Below, piece after piece: positions 1 through 9,300 of a stretch of 64,000 nucleotides of DNA. Each line of letters opens with the position of its first letter. The first letter of the stretch is position 1. The notes beneath the pieces were generated by a model, which saw nothing but the letters and a program-made list of their open reading frames with translations, did no database searches and was not told where the DNA came from. The DNA is taken from assembly GCA_017467885.1 (NCBI GenBank), contig JAFUKC010000014.1, positions 1 through 64,000 on the forward strand, given 5' to 3'. A program made the translations under genes and the position numbers. This DNA is from Bacteroidaceae bacterium (GTDB taxonomy: Bacteria > Bacteroidota > Bacteroidia > Bacteroidales > Bacteroidaceae).

Positions 1-95
1 CCGACGGTCAATCTCGCCATCACAGGGCAATTGCCTTTGGCATCCGCTTCGCTCTTTTTGAGGTAGAACGCCACCTTTACATTTACCTGATTCAT
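1..95 (-). CDS. Tyrosine recombinase/integrase, N-terminal fragment (runs off the left edge)
   Basis: The reverse strand from the ATG at 93-95 reads MNQVNVKVAFYLKKSEADAK and on through CPVMARLTV to the edge, so only about 31 residues are visible. This is the typical opening of the arm-type DNA-binding domain of Bacteroidetes phage/transposon integrases, a beta strand followed by a K-K-S-E-rich stretch. The catalytic domain is outside the window and cannot be checked. A minus-strand TAATTTTG box lies at 114-121, close upstream. It could be the integrase of an integrative element or one linked to a surface-polysaccharide locus. Family assignment rests on a short stretch. Confidence 0.6.
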   Translation of the reverse strand, partial: MNQVNVKVAFYLKKSEADAKGNCPVMARLTV

Positions 96-229
96 AACTC
101 TTTACTTTGGTTGCAAAATTAAAGTATAAAGAGCAAATGAAAGGCATGAATAATATAGCGGAATATAGAATAAAGTACTATGCCCCAATATCTGAGCCTA
201 TATTTTTTCTCACTTCAAGAAAAAATGCT

Positions 230-237
230 TACCTTTG
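230..237 (+). promoter_or_regulatory. Consensus -7 box TACCTTTG with no obvious gene
   Basis: A perfect TAnnTTTG box reading right, with only a T-rich tract (205-210) in place of a clean -33 TTTG. The next real gene starts 267 nt downstream and has its own box. Confidence 0.4.
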
Positions 238-490
238 TCATAGCAAAGATTGGAAAACACGCGTTCTTTGAGGCGGTTATTGGGATGCCGATGGAGATTA
301 AGAACGATTTTTCTGACCGATTTTTGCCCTCAAAAAAGGCAACGGATTAGTAGCAAATCTATATCTTAACTCATCTATATACGGTCTTTCAGGACCGCAT
401 TACAACCACGGAAGCCCGTTGCGTATTAAACAATCTACCAACGAATTGCATTATTTCCCAATTTCCTGCCATTTTCTCGCGAGTTCTACA

Positions 491-498
491 TATATTTG
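491..498 (+). promoter_or_regulatory. Promoter -7 box TATATTTG for tcdA-lolD
   Basis: TATATTTG lies only 5 nt before the tcdA ATG at 504. Transcription would start at or almost at the start codon, so the mRNA is probably leaderless or nearly so. The -33 element is weak. Confidence 0.5.
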
Positions 499-503
499 CA
501 ATT

Positions 504-1217
504 ATGAATGCAAACAAAAATTGGTTACAGCGAGGAAGTCTGTTGCTTGGTGATGAATGGCAAGAGCGATTGTGCAATGCACATGTTCTGATTGTTGGTC
601 TTGGTGGTGTAGGTTCGTGGGCGGCCGAGATGCTTTGTCGTGCAGGTGTAGGTTCATTCACTTTGGTAGATGCCGACGTGGTTGATGTCACCAACATTAA
701 TCGTCAGATGCCGGCACTTGTGACAACTGTAGGCCGTTCGAAGTGCGAAGTGGTTGCCGAACGTTTACAAAGCATAAACAGCGATGTGTCTGTTACCGTA
801 GAACGCATCTTTGTTGACGAGGTAAATATTCCGCAACTGATGTTTGGTCAATCTTACGATTTTGTGGTGGATGCAATAGACTCATTGCCTTCCAAGGCTG
901 CGCTTATTACCTATTGTTGGCAACACGATGTACGTATTATCTCCAGCATGGGCGCAGGTGCAAAGTGTGATATATCGCAGATTCGTATTGGCGACCTATG
1001 GCACACCGAACATTGTACGCTTGCGAAGAATTTGCGTCGTATGTTGCGTAACACACCGGCTCGGGCATCTCTGCCGGTGGTGTTCAGTATCGAACCCCCG
1101 ATAAAATCGGCAATTGTGCCAAATCCTTCGGGGGGTAAGCCATTAATAGGCTCTATAGGTTATTTTACGGCTGTGTTTGGTTGTTATCTTGCTGAATATG
1201 TGATAAAGAATGTATGA
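504..1217 (+). CDS. tcdA: tRNA threonylcarbamoyladenosine dehydratase (TcdA/CsdL, ThiF/E1 family)
   Basis: In this family the enzyme uses ATP to dehydrate t6A37 of tRNA to the cyclic ct6A form in the cytoplasm. The 237-residue product has the E1-like Rossmann nucleotide-binding loop [20 protein letters not shown] near residue 33, the acidic strand [15 protein letters not shown] that precedes adenylation, and the [11 protein letters not shown] segment seen in E1 folds. The length is slightly shorter than E. coli TcdA. No E2/ubiquitin-like partner is present, which argues against ThiF or MoeB. The stop overlaps the start of the downstream ABC ATPase by 4 nt (ATGA), so the two are probably co-translated. 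Elsewhere in the window tsaE acts in the preceding step, t6A synthesis. Confidence 0.88.
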   Translation: MNANKNWLQRGSLLLGDEWQERLCNAHVLIVGLGGVGSWAAEMLCRAGVGSFTLVDADVVDVTNINRQMPALVTTVGRSKCEVVAERLQSINSDVSVTVERIFVDEVNIPQLMFGQSYDFVVDAIDSLPSKAALITYCWQHDVRIISSMGAGAKCDISQIRIGDLWHTEHCTLAKNLRRMLRNTPARASLPVVFSIEPPIKSAIVPNPSGGKPLIGSIGYFTAVFGCYLAEYVIKNV

Positions 1218-1867
1218 TAGAGATTAAAAATATAAAAAAACAATTCGGAAGTTTGCAGGTGCTTAAAGGTGTCGATATGCACATTGGGCAAGGCGAGGTT
1301 GTAAGTATTGTAGGTCCCAGCGGTGCCGGTAAGACTACGCTTCTGCAAATAATAGGTACGCTCGATTCTCCCGATTGCGGTGAGATTATATTCGATGGTG
1401 TCAATCTGTGTAAAATGGAGGCATCGCGTCTTGCCGATTTCAGAAACAGGCATATTGGTTTTGTGTTTCAGTTTCATCAGCTCCTGCCCGAGTTTACTGC
1501 GTTGGAGAATGTTATGATTCCTGCATTGCTTGCAGGCCTGTCGCGTCGCGAGGCTGAAAAGAATGCAATGGAATTACTCTCATTGTTAGGTTTGGAACAA
1601 CGCGTCGGGCATAAACCGGCCGAGATGTCCGGGGGAGAGAATCAGCGTGTGGCTGTTGCACGCGCATTAGTGAACAAGCCGCAGCTTATTTTGGCCGACG
1701 AACCTTCGGGCAGTCTCGACAGTCGTAGCAAAACGGAACTGCATAAATTATTTTTTGATTTACGGGACCGTTTCGGTCAGACATTTCTTATTGTTACCCA
1801 TGATGAGGGGCTTGCTTCCCTAACCGACCGTACAATACATATGCGTGACGGTTTAATAATTTCCTGA
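1214..1867 (+). CDS. lolD: ABC transporter ATP-binding protein, LolD/MacB type
   Basis: A 217-residue stand-alone ABC ATPase. It has Walker [13 protein letters not shown] (residues about 35-46), a Q-loop near [17 protein letters not shown], the signature [15 protein letters not shown] (about 138-152), Walker [13 protein letters not shown] and the H-loop [20 protein letters not shown] and the size match LolD, the ATPase that powers LolCE release of lipoproteins from the inner membrane. No LolC/LolE permease lies next to it, so the partner must be encoded elsewhere. It starts inside the tcdA stop codon. Other type VII ABC exporters (MacB, FtsE) have similar ATPases, so the lolD name is likely but not certain. 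Confidence 0.8.
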   Translation: MIEIKNIKKQFGSLQVLKGVDMHIGQGEVVSIVGPSGAGKTTLLQIIGTLDSPDCGEIIFDGVNLCKMEASRLADFRNRHIGFVFQFHQLLPEFTALENVMIPALLAGLSRREAEKNAMELLSLLGLEQRVGHKPAEMSGGENQRVAVARALVNKPQLILADEPSGSLDSRSKTELHKLFFDLRDRFGQTFLIVTHDEGLASLTDRTIHMRDGLIIS

Positions 1868-1977
1868 AAGCAACTTCTTAAAAAGAGTTAAATTTTTTAA
1901 GCTTGCTTTTAACCTTTTTCGGCAATAGCAGTCAATATAGTATAAGAGGTTTATACCTTTTACTTGTTATTTTTCCA

Positions 1978-2030
1978 ATGTGGTGGCTGCATATTGCCAT
2001 AATAGCAAGATGCAGCCCACCATTTTTTTA
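1978..2030 (+). terminator. Hairpin plus T-run just before the DUF4890-like gene
   Basis: The arm ending GGTGGCTGCAT (to 1992) pairs with ATGCAGCCCACC (from 2010), about 13 bp with one bulged C, a 17-nt loop, then seven T residues (2023-2029). It can end the tcdA-lolD transcript. Because the next gene starts only a few bases later, it could also act as an attenuator or lie in that gene's leader (a TACCTTTT box lies upstream at about 1954). Confidence 0.7.
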
Positions 2031-2043
2031 AATGAATAGTATT

Positions 2044-2529
2044 ATGAAGAAGAGTATTACATTGTTTTTTGCAGTGATGATTTCTGTTGTTCTTGTGGCG
2101 CAGAATGATGGTCGTCAAAGAGTACGCAGGGAGTTTAATCCTGAAGAGATGGCAATGCGCCTTACCGAAGACTTACATAAGGCGGTGGCTTTGGACAGTA
2201 TGCAGTATCAGTTTGTGTATCTGTTGAACTACGCCGACATGACAGCTGCGCAGGATAGTATGAAGGCGCGTCGTCAGCGTATGGAAGAGATGCGCAAAAA
2301 TGGCCAAAAGCCCGAGCGTCGCCAAATGACGGAGGAACAACGGAAGGCGCAAATGGAGATAATGCAACAGCGTAAGGCTGCACGTGACGAGCAAATGAAG
2401 GGGATTCTCTCTCCGGAGCAATATGAGAAATATTTGAAATACGATGAAGAACGATCAAAACGTAATCCTCGCGGCAAGGGCGTCGGTCCGGAGCGCGGTA
2501 GGCGTACAGGCAATGGTCGCAACAGATAA
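2044..2529 (+). CDS. Small secreted Spy/DUF4890-like periplasmic protein
   Basis: The ATG at 2044 is preferred over the in-frame ATG at 2032, which sits against the T-run of the upstream hairpin; from 2044 the protein starts MKKSITLFFAVMISVVLVAQ, a clean Sec signal peptide. The mature part is highly charged and helical: residues ALDSMQYQFVYLLNYADM, then an Arg/Glu/Met/Gln-rich helix (QMTEEQRKAQMEIMQQRKAA), the motif GILSPEQYEKYLKYDEE and a basic Arg/Gly C-terminus. This pattern (a repeat with metal- or chaperone-type helices ending in LSPEQ-like) matches Bacteroidales DUF4890 proteins, which resemble the Spy/CpxP fold. The role is unknown; an envelope-stress chaperone is an inference. Confidence 0.7.
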   Translation: MKKSITLFFAVMISVVLVAQNDGRQRVRREFNPEEMAMRLTEDLHKAVALDSMQYQFVYLLNYADMTAAQDSMKARRQRMEEMRKNGQKPERRQMTEEQRKAQMEIMQQRKAARDEQMKGILSPEQYEKYLKYDEERSKRNPRGKGVGPERGRRTGNGRNR

Positions 2530-2673
2530 ACTATTAATTAAGAGTAGATAAAAGGCGGTGTGTCATAATTAACAAACGATTTCGTTGTTATCGATATTAA
2601 GGTTCAGTCGAGTACTTTTTACACTTTTTTCGCCTTAAATTTCAACGCCCTGTATTTTATAATTCTTAAACCT

Positions 2674-2719
2674 AACGAGACTGTGTCAAAAAAACGATTT
2701 TTACACCGTCTCGTTTATT
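2674..2719 (+). terminator. Rho-independent terminator
   Basis: AACGAGAC (2674-2681) and GTGT pair with ACAC and GTCTCGTT (to 2715) around an A-rich loop, with a T-rich tail. It lies in the 310-bp gap (2530-2839), about 145 nt past the DUF4890-like gene. A weaker inverted repeat (AACAAACG/CGTTGTT) occurs near 2570-2588. Nothing else is seen in the gap except the glucokinase promoter. Confidence 0.75.
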
Positions 2720-2764
2720 TTACAAACAACTTCTGAATATTTATTAATATATAATAAAGTGTTG

Positions 2765-2797
2765 TTTACAATGGGATAAAAAACATCCTTATGTTTG
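2765..2797 (+). promoter_or_regulatory. Promoter for the ROK glucokinase
   Basis: TATGTTTG at 2790-2797 fits TAnnTTTG; a TTTA at 2765-2768 is 21 nt upstream and may serve as the -33 element. It lies about 43 nt before the ATG at 2840. Confidence 0.5.
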
Positions 2798-2839
2798 TTC
2801 TCTTTTTATTCGTTAAATAAATAAAGAAAGAAGAGTGTT

Positions 2840-3805
2840 ATGGTAACAGATGTAGAGAAGAATTTGGTTATAGGTATCGATATAGGCGGTACGGGTACGA
2901 AAATTGGAATTGTTGATGCTCGTGGCGAGATTCTGGCTCGTGACGAAGGTATTGCTACGGCTTCTTATGCTACTTTTGAAGAGTTTGTTGATGCAATGAA
3001 CGATGTTATAAAGCGTCTTATTACAGCTACAGGAAGCGAAGGCCGTATACGTGGCGTAGGTGTTGGTGCGCCCGACAGTAATTTCTATACAGGAAACATC
3101 GAGCATGCTTTCAACTTGCCATGGAAGGGGGTACTACCGCTTGCCGATATGTTGTCGAAGAAGAGCGGAATTCCTGTTTATGTAACCAATGATGCAAATG
3201 CTGCTGCTATAGGAGAGATGACGTATGGAACGGCCAAAGGTATGAAGAATTTTATTGTTATAACTTTGGGAACTGGTGTTGGCAGCGGTATTGTAATAAA
3301 CGGTCAGCTTGTGTATGGTTGTGACGGTTTTGCCGGCGAGCTCGGGCATGTTACAATGGTGCGCGGAAACGAGGGTCGTATGTGTGGCTGTGGTCGTCGT
3401 GGTTGTCTTGAAGCCTATTGCTCGGCGACGGGTGTTGCAAGAACAGCAAAGGAGATGCTCGTTTCGATGAACGAGCCAAGCATGTTGCGCGATATAAAGG
3501 AGATTACTTCGCGTGATGTTTACGAGGCTGCAAGAAAAGGTGACAAAATAGCACTTGAAATTTTTGAAAAAACGGGAACAATGCTGGGTGAGGCCATTGC
3601 CGATTTTATAGCATTCTCGAGCCCCGAGGCTGTAATTCTTTTCGGCGGGCTTGCACGTGCGGGAAAATATCTTTTGGAACCGTTGCAAAAAGCTGTCGAC
3701 AAAAATATATTGCACACATTTAAAGGCAAGGCAAAGATTTTAGTGTCGAAATTGCGTGATTCCGATGCGGCAATACTTGGTGCAAGTGCCTTGGCATGGG
3801 AATAG
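2840..3805 (+). CDS. ROK-family glucokinase
   Basis: Phosphorylates glucose (or a related hexose) with ATP in the cytosol; family assignment is firm, the sugar is inferred. The 321-residue protein has the phosphate-binding loop GIDIGGTGTKIGIVD (residues about 11-25), the active-site VTNDANAAAIGE with its catalytic Asp, the second ATP loop ITLGTGVGSGIV, ELGH followed by the complete ROK zinc motif CGCGRRGCLEAYCS, and the C-terminal VILFGGLARAG adenosine loop. Length and motif order are those of bacterial ROK glucokinases. It stands alone between a terminator upstream and the ABC-F gene promoter downstream, so it looks like a housekeeping glycolytic entry enzyme. Confidence 0.85.
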   Translation: MVTDVEKNLVIGIDIGGTGTKIGIVDARGEILARDEGIATASYATFEEFVDAMNDVIKRLITATGSEGRIRGVGVGAPDSNFYTGNIEHAFNLPWKGVLPLADMLSKKSGIPVYVTNDANAAAIGEMTYGTAKGMKNFIVITLGTGVGSGIVINGQLVYGCDGFAGELGHVTMVRGNEGRMCGCGRRGCLEAYCSATGVARTAKEMLVSMNEPSMLRDIKEITSRDVYEAARKGDKIALEIFEKTGTMLGEAIADFIAFSSPEAVILFGGLARAGKYLLEPLQKAVDKNILHTFKGKAKILVSKLRDSDAAILGASALAWE

Positions 3806-3832
3806 ATACTTGTCGGTAAAATGAAAATATCG

Positions 3833-3840
3833 TATCTTCG
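3833..3840 (+). promoter_or_regulatory. Promoter -7 box TATCTTCG for the ABC-F gene
   Basis: TATCTTCG, a common variant of TAnnTTTG, lies 25 nt before the ATG at 3866, in the short gap after the glucokinase gene. Confidence 0.5.
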
Positions 3841-3865
3841 CGCTTGTTAAACAAACGTCGAGGTT

Positions 3866-5740
3866 ATGATAGATTTACAAGTTGACGGTATCTCGAAAAG
3901 TTTCGGTGATTTATTGCTTTTCGATGATATTTCGTTTACGGTAGAAGAACGGCAACGTATAGGACTCATTGCACGTAACGGCAAGGGAAAAAGTACCTTG
4001 TTGAAGGTTATTGCCGGTGAAGAGGGGTGCGATAATGGTAGAATTACCTTACGTAACGATATACGTGTAGGATACTTGGAGCAGGAGCCGAACATAGATG
4101 AAAATCTTACGGTGATAGAGGCTTGTATGTTACGGACGGGCGAGAAGGCCAAACTTATCGCCCGCTACGAAGAGGCTATGGCCGGTGGCAATCAATCGCA
4201 GTTGCAGCATCTGATAGAAGAGATGGATCGTCTTGATGCTTGGGATTACGAGAACCGTATAAGGCAGGTGCTTGGCAAACTTAAGATTTCGCATTTTGGT
4301 CAGCATGTAAGGGAACTCTCGGGTGGACAGAGAAAACGTATTGCACTTGCCTCGGTTCTTATAGAGCAACCCGATTTAATGATTCTTGACGAGCCGACCA
4401 ACCATCTGGATATGGAGATGGTGGAGTGGCTAGAGGATTATTTGTCGCGTTTCACAGGAAGTCTCTTGATGGTTACACACGATCGTTACTTTCTCGATCG
4501 TGTCTGTAACGAAATTATAGAGATTGATGACAACAAAGTGTTTCGTTATAAAGGCAACTATGGCTGTTTTTTGCAACGACGCGAGGAACGTATGCAGAAT
4601 CTTGCCGCAGAAACTGCACGTGCACGCAATCTTATGCGTAAGGAACTTGATTGGATGCGTCGTCAGCCGCAGGCACGTGCGCACAAGGCAAAGTATCGTA
4701 TAGACGCCTTCTATAAACTTAAAGAGAAAGCAGCTGCAATGCGCGACGAAGAGAGTGTGACACTTGAGATACGTTCGCAGTACATAGGCAATAAGATTTT
4801 TGTAATGAAGGCCCTGAACAAGGCTTTCGGCAGTAAAATAATAACAAAAGATTTTTATTATACTTTTTCGCGTTTCGAGAAAGTGGGAATTGTTGGCAAC
4901 AACGGAACCGGTAAATCCACATTTATAAAAATGCTTCTTGGCCGGGTTACTCCCGATAGCGGTACGATTGAGATAGGCGAGACCGTTAAGTGGGGATATT
5001 ACAGCCAGGAAGGACTGCGTTTTGATGATCAGATGAAGGTTATAGATGTGGTTAAGGCTATTGCAGAAGTTATTCCGGTAGGCAATAAAATGCTTACTGC
5101 ATCACAATTTTTGCAACATTTTCTTTTTCCTCCCGAAAAGCAGTATAGCTATGTATATAAATTAAGTGGTGGTGAGAGACGGCGTCTGTATCTTTGTACG
5201 GTATTGATGTCGAATCCTAATTTTCTTGTGCTCGATGAACCAACCAACGACCTTGATATCGACACACTGCAGGTGCTGGAGGAGTATCTTTGCGAGTTCA
5301 AAGGGTGTGTTATTGTGGTCAGTCACGACCGTTATTTCATGGATAAGGTTGTCGACCATATTTTTGTTTTCAACGGCGAGGGTGACATTAAGGATTTTCC
5401 GGGAAATTATACCGAGTATCGCGATTGGTGCGCAGAGGAACGGGCAGCCGAGGCTAAAATCGTCGCCGAGAAGAGTTCCAAAAACAACCAGACGAAGCAG
5501 TCGCGTAGCAACGACGTGACGAAACGAAAGCTCACCTTCAAAGAACAGCGCGAATACGAGAATTTAGAGAGCGAGATATTTGCAATGGAAGAGGAAAAGG
5601 ATTCCATCGAGAAGGAGATGAGCAGCGGACAGCTCGACAATGATACGTTACTGAAAAAATCTATGCGTATCTCGGAACTTATAGAGGCTATCGACAATAA
5701 AACAATGCGTTGGTTGGAACTGAGCGAGTATGTAAAATAG
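3866..5740 (+). CDS. ABC-F family ATPase (Uup-like)
   Basis: A soluble 624-residue protein with two ABC domains and no membrane span. Domain 1: Walker A ARNGKGKSTLL, signature LSGGQRKRIALASVL, Walker B LMILDEPTNHLD. A charged linker (about residues 230-300, LLQRREERMQNLAAETARA) links to domain 2: Walker A GNNGTGKSTF, signature LSGGERRRLYLCTVL, Walker B FLVLDEPTNDLD. The C-terminus is a Lys/Glu-rich coiled coil (FKEQREYENLESEIFAMEEE) like the DNA-binding tail of Uup. ABC-F proteins act on the ribosome E-site or, for Uup, also in genome stability. The tail favours Uup over an antibiotic-resistance ABC-F, but this is not proven. Confidence 0.85.
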   Translation: MIDLQVDGISKSFGDLLLFDDISFTVEERQRIGLIARNGKGKSTLLKVIAGEEGCDNGRITLRNDIRVGYLEQEPNIDENLTVIEACMLRTGEKAKLIARYEEAMAGGNQSQLQHLIEEMDRLDAWDYENRIRQVLGKLKISHFGQHVRELSGGQRKRIALASVLIEQPDLMILDEPTNHLDMEMVEWLEDYLSRFTGSLLMVTHDRYFLDRVCNEIIEIDDNKVFRYKGNYGCFLQRREERMQNLAAETARARNLMRKELDWMRRQPQARAHKAKYRIDAFYKLKEKAAAMRDEESVTLEIRSQYIGNKIFVMKALNKAFGSKIITKDFYYTFSRFEKVGIVGNNGTGKSTFIKMLLGRVTPDSGTIEIGETVKWGYYSQEGLRFDDQMKVIDVVKAIAEVIPVGNKMLTASQFLQHFLFPPEKQYSYVYKLSGGERRRLYLCTVLMSNPNFLVLDEPTNDLDIDTLQVLEEYLCEFKGCVIVVSHDRYFMDKVVDHIFVFNGEGDIKDFPGNYTEYRDWCAEERAAEAKIVAEKSSKNNQTKQSRSNDVTKRKLTFKEQREYENLESEIFAMEEEKDSIEKEMSSGQLDNDTLLKKSMRISELIEAIDNKTMRWLELSEYVK

Positions 5741-5803
5741 GCTCTTCCTTTTAAATGAATAGAAATATATCATATAAAAATCCATAGGGAAATATATTTT
5801 TGC

Positions 5804-5811
5804 TAATTTTG
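5804..5811 (+). promoter_or_regulatory. Possible -7 box TAATTTTG for the 106-residue unknown
   Basis: TAATTTTG fits TAnnTTTG and lies 26 nt before the ATG at 5838. No clear -33 element. Confidence 0.4.
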
Positions 5812-5837
5812 CATGTGAACATATAAAGCAGGCATAA

Positions 5838-6158
5838 ATGGTAAGTGAAGAAGAGTTGCAAAGGTTTATTGATTGTCGTACGTCAACAGAAGAGGGTAGG
5901 CGCATACTTTCGCAGCTAAAGAATGATGACGAATTAGGTGAAATTCTTTTTGCCGAGGCCGCCACAGCCTTAATGGACGATTCTACTTTTGGTGTCGGTG
6001 AATTGTCGGCCGATGAGCTTGCCGAGTATGAGGCGTTGCGCAAAAGGGCTATTGTGTCGCAACCGGAAGCCGAACTTCGTAAAATCGGCTACAGAACAGA
6101 CGATGAGGATTCATCATCTGTTGCAGCCGAGCCTGATGTACCTTATGGTACTTTATAA
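5838..6158 (+). CDS. Hypothetical acidic 106-residue protein
   Basis: Not recognised. The protein starts [20 protein letters not shown], is strongly acidic (Glu and Asp runs, e.g. [15 protein letters not shown]) and predicted mostly helical, with no signal peptide or membrane span. A promoter-like box precedes it and codon use resembles its neighbours, so it is probably real. It converges on the RND pump gene and overlaps its stop region by 6 nt. The N-terminal helix recalls short regulatory or anti-sigma-type N-termini, but no function can be assigned. Confidence 0.6.
   Translation: MVSEEELQRFIDCRTSTEEGRRILSQLKNDDELGEILFAEAATALMDDSTFGVGELSADELAEYEALRKRAIVSQPEAELRKIGYRTDDEDSSSVAAEPDVPYGTL
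6138..6151 (+). terminator. Small hairpin at the convergent junction
   Basis: GTACC (6138-6142) pairs with GGTAC (6147-6151) over a TTAT loop, followed by TTTATAATCTGTTTTT. It overlaps the 3' end of the 106-residue gene and is next to the RND pump stop. The stem is short. Confidence 0.3.
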
Positions 6159-9100
6159 TCTGTTTTTCTTGCGAAAGCCCCTCTCCTCCAAAGTCTGCAT
6201 CCATTCGTACCAATTTGGAACAAAAAGGGTGGCAATTACTGTATTTACAAACATACCGAATACAACGGCGGCGCCAAGTGAAAGACGTGCGGCAGCACCT
6301 GCGCCGTCGGCAAACAGCAATGGCATTACCCCTAATACAAAAGCAAATGATGTCATAAGAATAGGGCGCAATCGCACATGCCCGGCTTCCTGTGCGCTGT
6401 GACGTATATCGTTGCCTGCACTGCGAAAGTCGCGTGCGAATTCCACAATCAGAATACCATTTTTGGCGCTAAGCGCAATAAGCAGAACAATACCAATCTG
6501 TGTGTATATACTTATTGGAATATCCATGATCCAACAACCGATTATGGCGCCAAGCAAGGCTATGGGTACGCCGGTGATTGCGGCTACCGGGCTGCTCCAG
6601 CTTTCGTATTGTGCTGCAAGTACAAGATAGGCTACAAGCAAGGCAAGCATCAGTATTATGGTTGTAGTTTTTCCTGCGCTTTTTTCCTGATATGCTACGC
6701 CGGTCCATTCGTATCCGAACTCGTCACCTAATTGCTCGTTTACCAATTCCTCTACAGCCTGCATTGTCTCGCCCGAACTGTATCCTGCTGCAACATTGGC
6801 TGTAATGGTTGCACTGTTATACATGTTGTATCTTCCCAATTGGTCTATGCCCAGAATCTCCTCAACAGTGATGAAACTGCTGAATGGAACCATTTCTCCA
6901 TTGTTGTTTGCAAGGCTCAATCTTAACACACTCTCTATTATCTTTTGATTCTGTTCACCTGCCGACATCTTCACTTGCCATATTCGGCCAAGCATGACAA
7001 AATCGTTTACATATACAGCTCCCATATAATAACTTATAGTGGATAGAACGGCACCAATATCGAGCCCCATGCTTATTGCTTTGTCGCGGTTTATGTTCAA
7101 AAAATATTGCGGCACATTTGCTTCGTACGAGCTGGTCATGGATGCTATTGCCGGTTTACTGCTGTAGTTCTCAATTAAACTTTCCACAGCCTTTTGCATT
7201 TCACCCATTCCCAAGGCTTTTCTATTCTCGAGTTGCAACTGCAGGCCACCAACATTGCCTATCCCCGGTATTGCCGGTGGTACAATGGCAAAGCATTGCG
7301 CCTCTTCTATCTGCAGATATGCCTGTCGGTTGAAACGCTCTACGATTGCTGCTGCCGAATGTTCTTTCCCTTTTCGTTCTTTCCAATCTTTAAGTACAAC
7401 AAATATTCCTGCAGCATTGCTCTGTTCTCCACTGTTCATAATGCTGAATCCGCTTATGCTGATGTTGGTTTTTACTTCGGGGTATGTGGCAAGTATTTCT
7501 TCTATTTTGCGTGTGACATTTTCGGTGCGTGTCAGCGATGCTGCCGGGGGTAATTGTACGGCTATTATCACGTAGCCGTCATCCTCTTCGGGTACGAATG
7601 TCGATGGCCATTTTATAAACATATACAGAGCCGATGCCGACATGACAATGAAACATATAGCAGCGAGTAATCTCTTTTTCAGCAGGTAGCCTACGGTTAC
7701 ATCATATATTTTCAGCAATTGTGAATAGCCTTTGTCGAAAATGCGGAATATGAGATTCTTTCTCTTCTCGGGTTGCGTGGGGCGCAGCAGAATTGCGCAT
7801 AGTGCCGGAGTGAGCGTAAGTGAATTTATACCGCTGAGCAGTGTTGATGCTGCTATTGTAAGTGCAAACTGTTTGTATAGTTGTCCCGATATTCCACTAA
7901 TCATTGTGGTTGGAATAAATACTGCCAGCATGACAAGTACAACACCTATTATGGGGCCTGTAATTTCGTCCATCGCTTTCTCGGTTGCTTCGCGTGGTGG
8001 CAGATGCTCCTCGTCGATGATACGTGCAGTGTTCTCTACAACCACAATGGCATCATCCACCACGATGGCAATGGCAAGTATCAGTCCGAACAAGGTCAAT
8101 GTGTTTATGGAGAATCCTAAAAGTTCCATTATTGCCAGTGTTCCTATAAGCGAAATAGGGATGGTGAGGCATGGTATAATTGTAGCACGCCAATTCTGTA
8201 AAAAGAGGAAGATTACAACAATTACAAGTATTGTGGCTTCTAAAAATGTATACAGAACCTCCTCAATCGAACGCCTTACAACGTCTGTAGTGTCGAGCGC
8301 AATCCTGTAATCGACCTGTGGGGGTAGGTTCACTGCCAACTCAGCCATTTTTGAACGAACGGCCTTGGAAACAGCCAACGAACTGCTGCCCGGTAATTGA
8401 TATACAGCCAATGCTGCAGTGGGTTTGCCCTGTAATCTCGAAGAGGAACTGTAGGTTTCACTGCCTAACTCTATTTGGGCTACATCCCGTAAGCGTAGCA
8501 TATTCACTCCGTCGTTGCGTATCACAATATCGGCAAATTGTTGTGCATCTTGCAGGCGCCCTTGAACATTAAGGGTGTATTGGAATGCGTTGTCGGCTCC
8601 TTTTCCCAGCGTTTGGCCGACATATCCGGCCGATACAGCAATGTTTTGCTTCGAAATTGCCTGATATACCTCGGCCGGAGATATTCCTCTTATACGCATG
8701 GCTTCGGGGTCGAGCCACACTCGCATGGAATATTTTCCTGCACCCATCACATTTACGGCTCCGACACCGGGTGTGCGTGTCAGTTGATCGACAATCTGCA
8801 ACTGTGCATAATTTGACAGATAAAGCTGGTTGTAAAGGGTGTCTCCGGTAAGTGTAATGAACAGTACAATGTTTGATGATTGCTTTTGTACCGTAACGCC
8901 TTGTTGGGTAACCTCGCTTGGCAGTGAGTTCAGAGCAATGTTCACCCTGTTCTGTACAAGTACAGTTGCTATATCTATATCTGTTCCCACTTCGAATGTT
9001 ATCGTCAACTGGTATGTTCCCGATGAAGATGATGTAGAACTCATGTATATCATGTTATCCACACCGTTCACCTGTTGTTCTATCGGTATTCCAACCGTCT

Positions 9101-9281
9101 GTGCTATTGTTTCAGCATTTGCTCCCGGATATACTGCATTCACCTGTACGGTGGGAGGTGTTATCGATGGGTATTGGTCTATCGGTAGTACAAACAGGCA
9201 TACAATACCTGCCACTAAAAGCAATAACGATATTACGGTGGCAAAAATAGGGCGATGTATAAAGAATCTGGGAATACTCAT
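6153..9281 (-). CDS. RND multidrug efflux pump inner-membrane protein (AcrB/MexB, HAE1)
   Basis: Proton-driven trimeric exporter of the inner membrane. The ATG at 9281 gives the usual family start [20 protein letters not shown]; the longer frame to 9311 overlaps the adaptor stop and is not preferred. About 1042 residues, full length for HAE1 pumps. Visible features: TM1 at residues about 8-28, porter-domain motifs, the proton-relay Asp pair in [17 protein letters not shown] (TM4), the relay Lys in [16 protein letters not shown] (TM10), and GxxPxxxG-type motifs such as [12 protein letters not shown]. It is the last gene of a minus-strand operon after the outer-membrane factor and adaptor. Substrates cannot be read from sequence; the proton-relay residues favour drugs or bile-like amphiphiles over metal ions. 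Confidence 0.93.
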   Translation of the reverse strand: MSIPRFFIHRPIFATVISLLLLVAGIVCLFVLPIDQYPSITPPTVQVNAVYPGANAETIAQTVGIPIEQQVNGVDNMIYMSSTSSSSGTYQLTITFEVGTDIDIATVLVQNRVNIALNSLPSEVTQQGVTVQKQSSNIVLFITLTGDTLYNQLYLSNYAQLQIVDQLTRTPGVGAVNVMGAGKYSMRVWLDPEAMRIRGISPAEVYQAISKQNIAVSAGYVGQTLGKGADNAFQYTLNVQGRLQDAQQFADIVIRNDGVNMLRLRDVAQIELGSETYSSSSRLQGKPTAALAVYQLPGSSSLAVSKAVRSKMAELAVNLPPQVDYRIALDTTDVVRRSIEEVLYTFLEATILVIVVIFLFLQNWRATIIPCLTIPISLIGTLAIMELLGFSINTLTLFGLILAIAIVVDDAIVVVENTARIIDEEHLPPREATEKAMDEITGPIIGVVLVMLAVFIPTTMISGISGQLYKQFALTIAASTLLSGINSLTLTPALCAILLRPTQPEKRKNLIFRIFDKGYSQLLKIYDVTVGYLLKKRLLAAICFIVMSASALYMFIKWPSTFVPEEDDGYVIIAVQLPPAASLTRTENVTRKIEEILATYPEVKTNISISGFSIMNSGEQSNAAGIFVVLKDWKERKGKEHSAAAIVERFNRQAYLQIEEAQCFAIVPPAIPGIGNVGGLQLQLENRKALGMGEMQKAVESLIENYSSKPAIASMTSSYEANVPQYFLNINRDKAISMGLDIGAVLSTISYYMGAVYVNDFVMLGRIWQVKMSAGEQNQKIIESVLRLSLANNNGEMVPFSSFITVEEILGIDQLGRYNMYNSATITANVAAGYSSGETMQAVEELVNEQLGDEFGYEWTGVAYQEKSAGKTTTIILMLALLVAYLVLAAQYESWSSPVAAITGVPIALLGAIIGCWIMDIPISIYTQIGIVLLIALSAKNGILIVEFARDFRSAGNDIRHSAQEAGHVRLRPILMTSFAFVLGVMPLLFADGAGAAARLSLGAAVVFGMFVNTVIATLFVPNWYEWMQTLEERGFRKKNRL

Positions 9282-9300
9282 TTTTATGTTGTTTAATTGG

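Larger units (their letters stand above)
96..503. other. 408-bp intergenic region with an apparently orphan promoter
   Basis: No convincing gene. It holds a TAATTTTG box for the leftward integrase (114-121), a TACCTTTG box facing right (230-237), then leader-like DNA with a 22-codon open frame starting MPMEIKNDF (ATG at about 285) that ends at a TAG near 350. A small stem (TTGCC/GGCAA, 324-342) and another (CGGTC/GACCG, 382-396) follow. The end holds the tcdA promoter. The open frame is too short to call a gene; it may be a leader peptide or the remnant of a lost gene. Confidence 0.4.

Noticed and set aside
389..697. Minus-strand open frame of 102 codons
   Set aside because: It covers the promoter and first part of tcdA on the other strand, and its sequence is Thr/Pro/Arg-rich shadow with no family resemblance.
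7732..8310. Plus-strand open frame of 192 codons inside the RND pump gene
   Set aside because: Lies entirely opposite the conserved pump; Ser/Ile-rich reading is the usual antisense of membrane codons.
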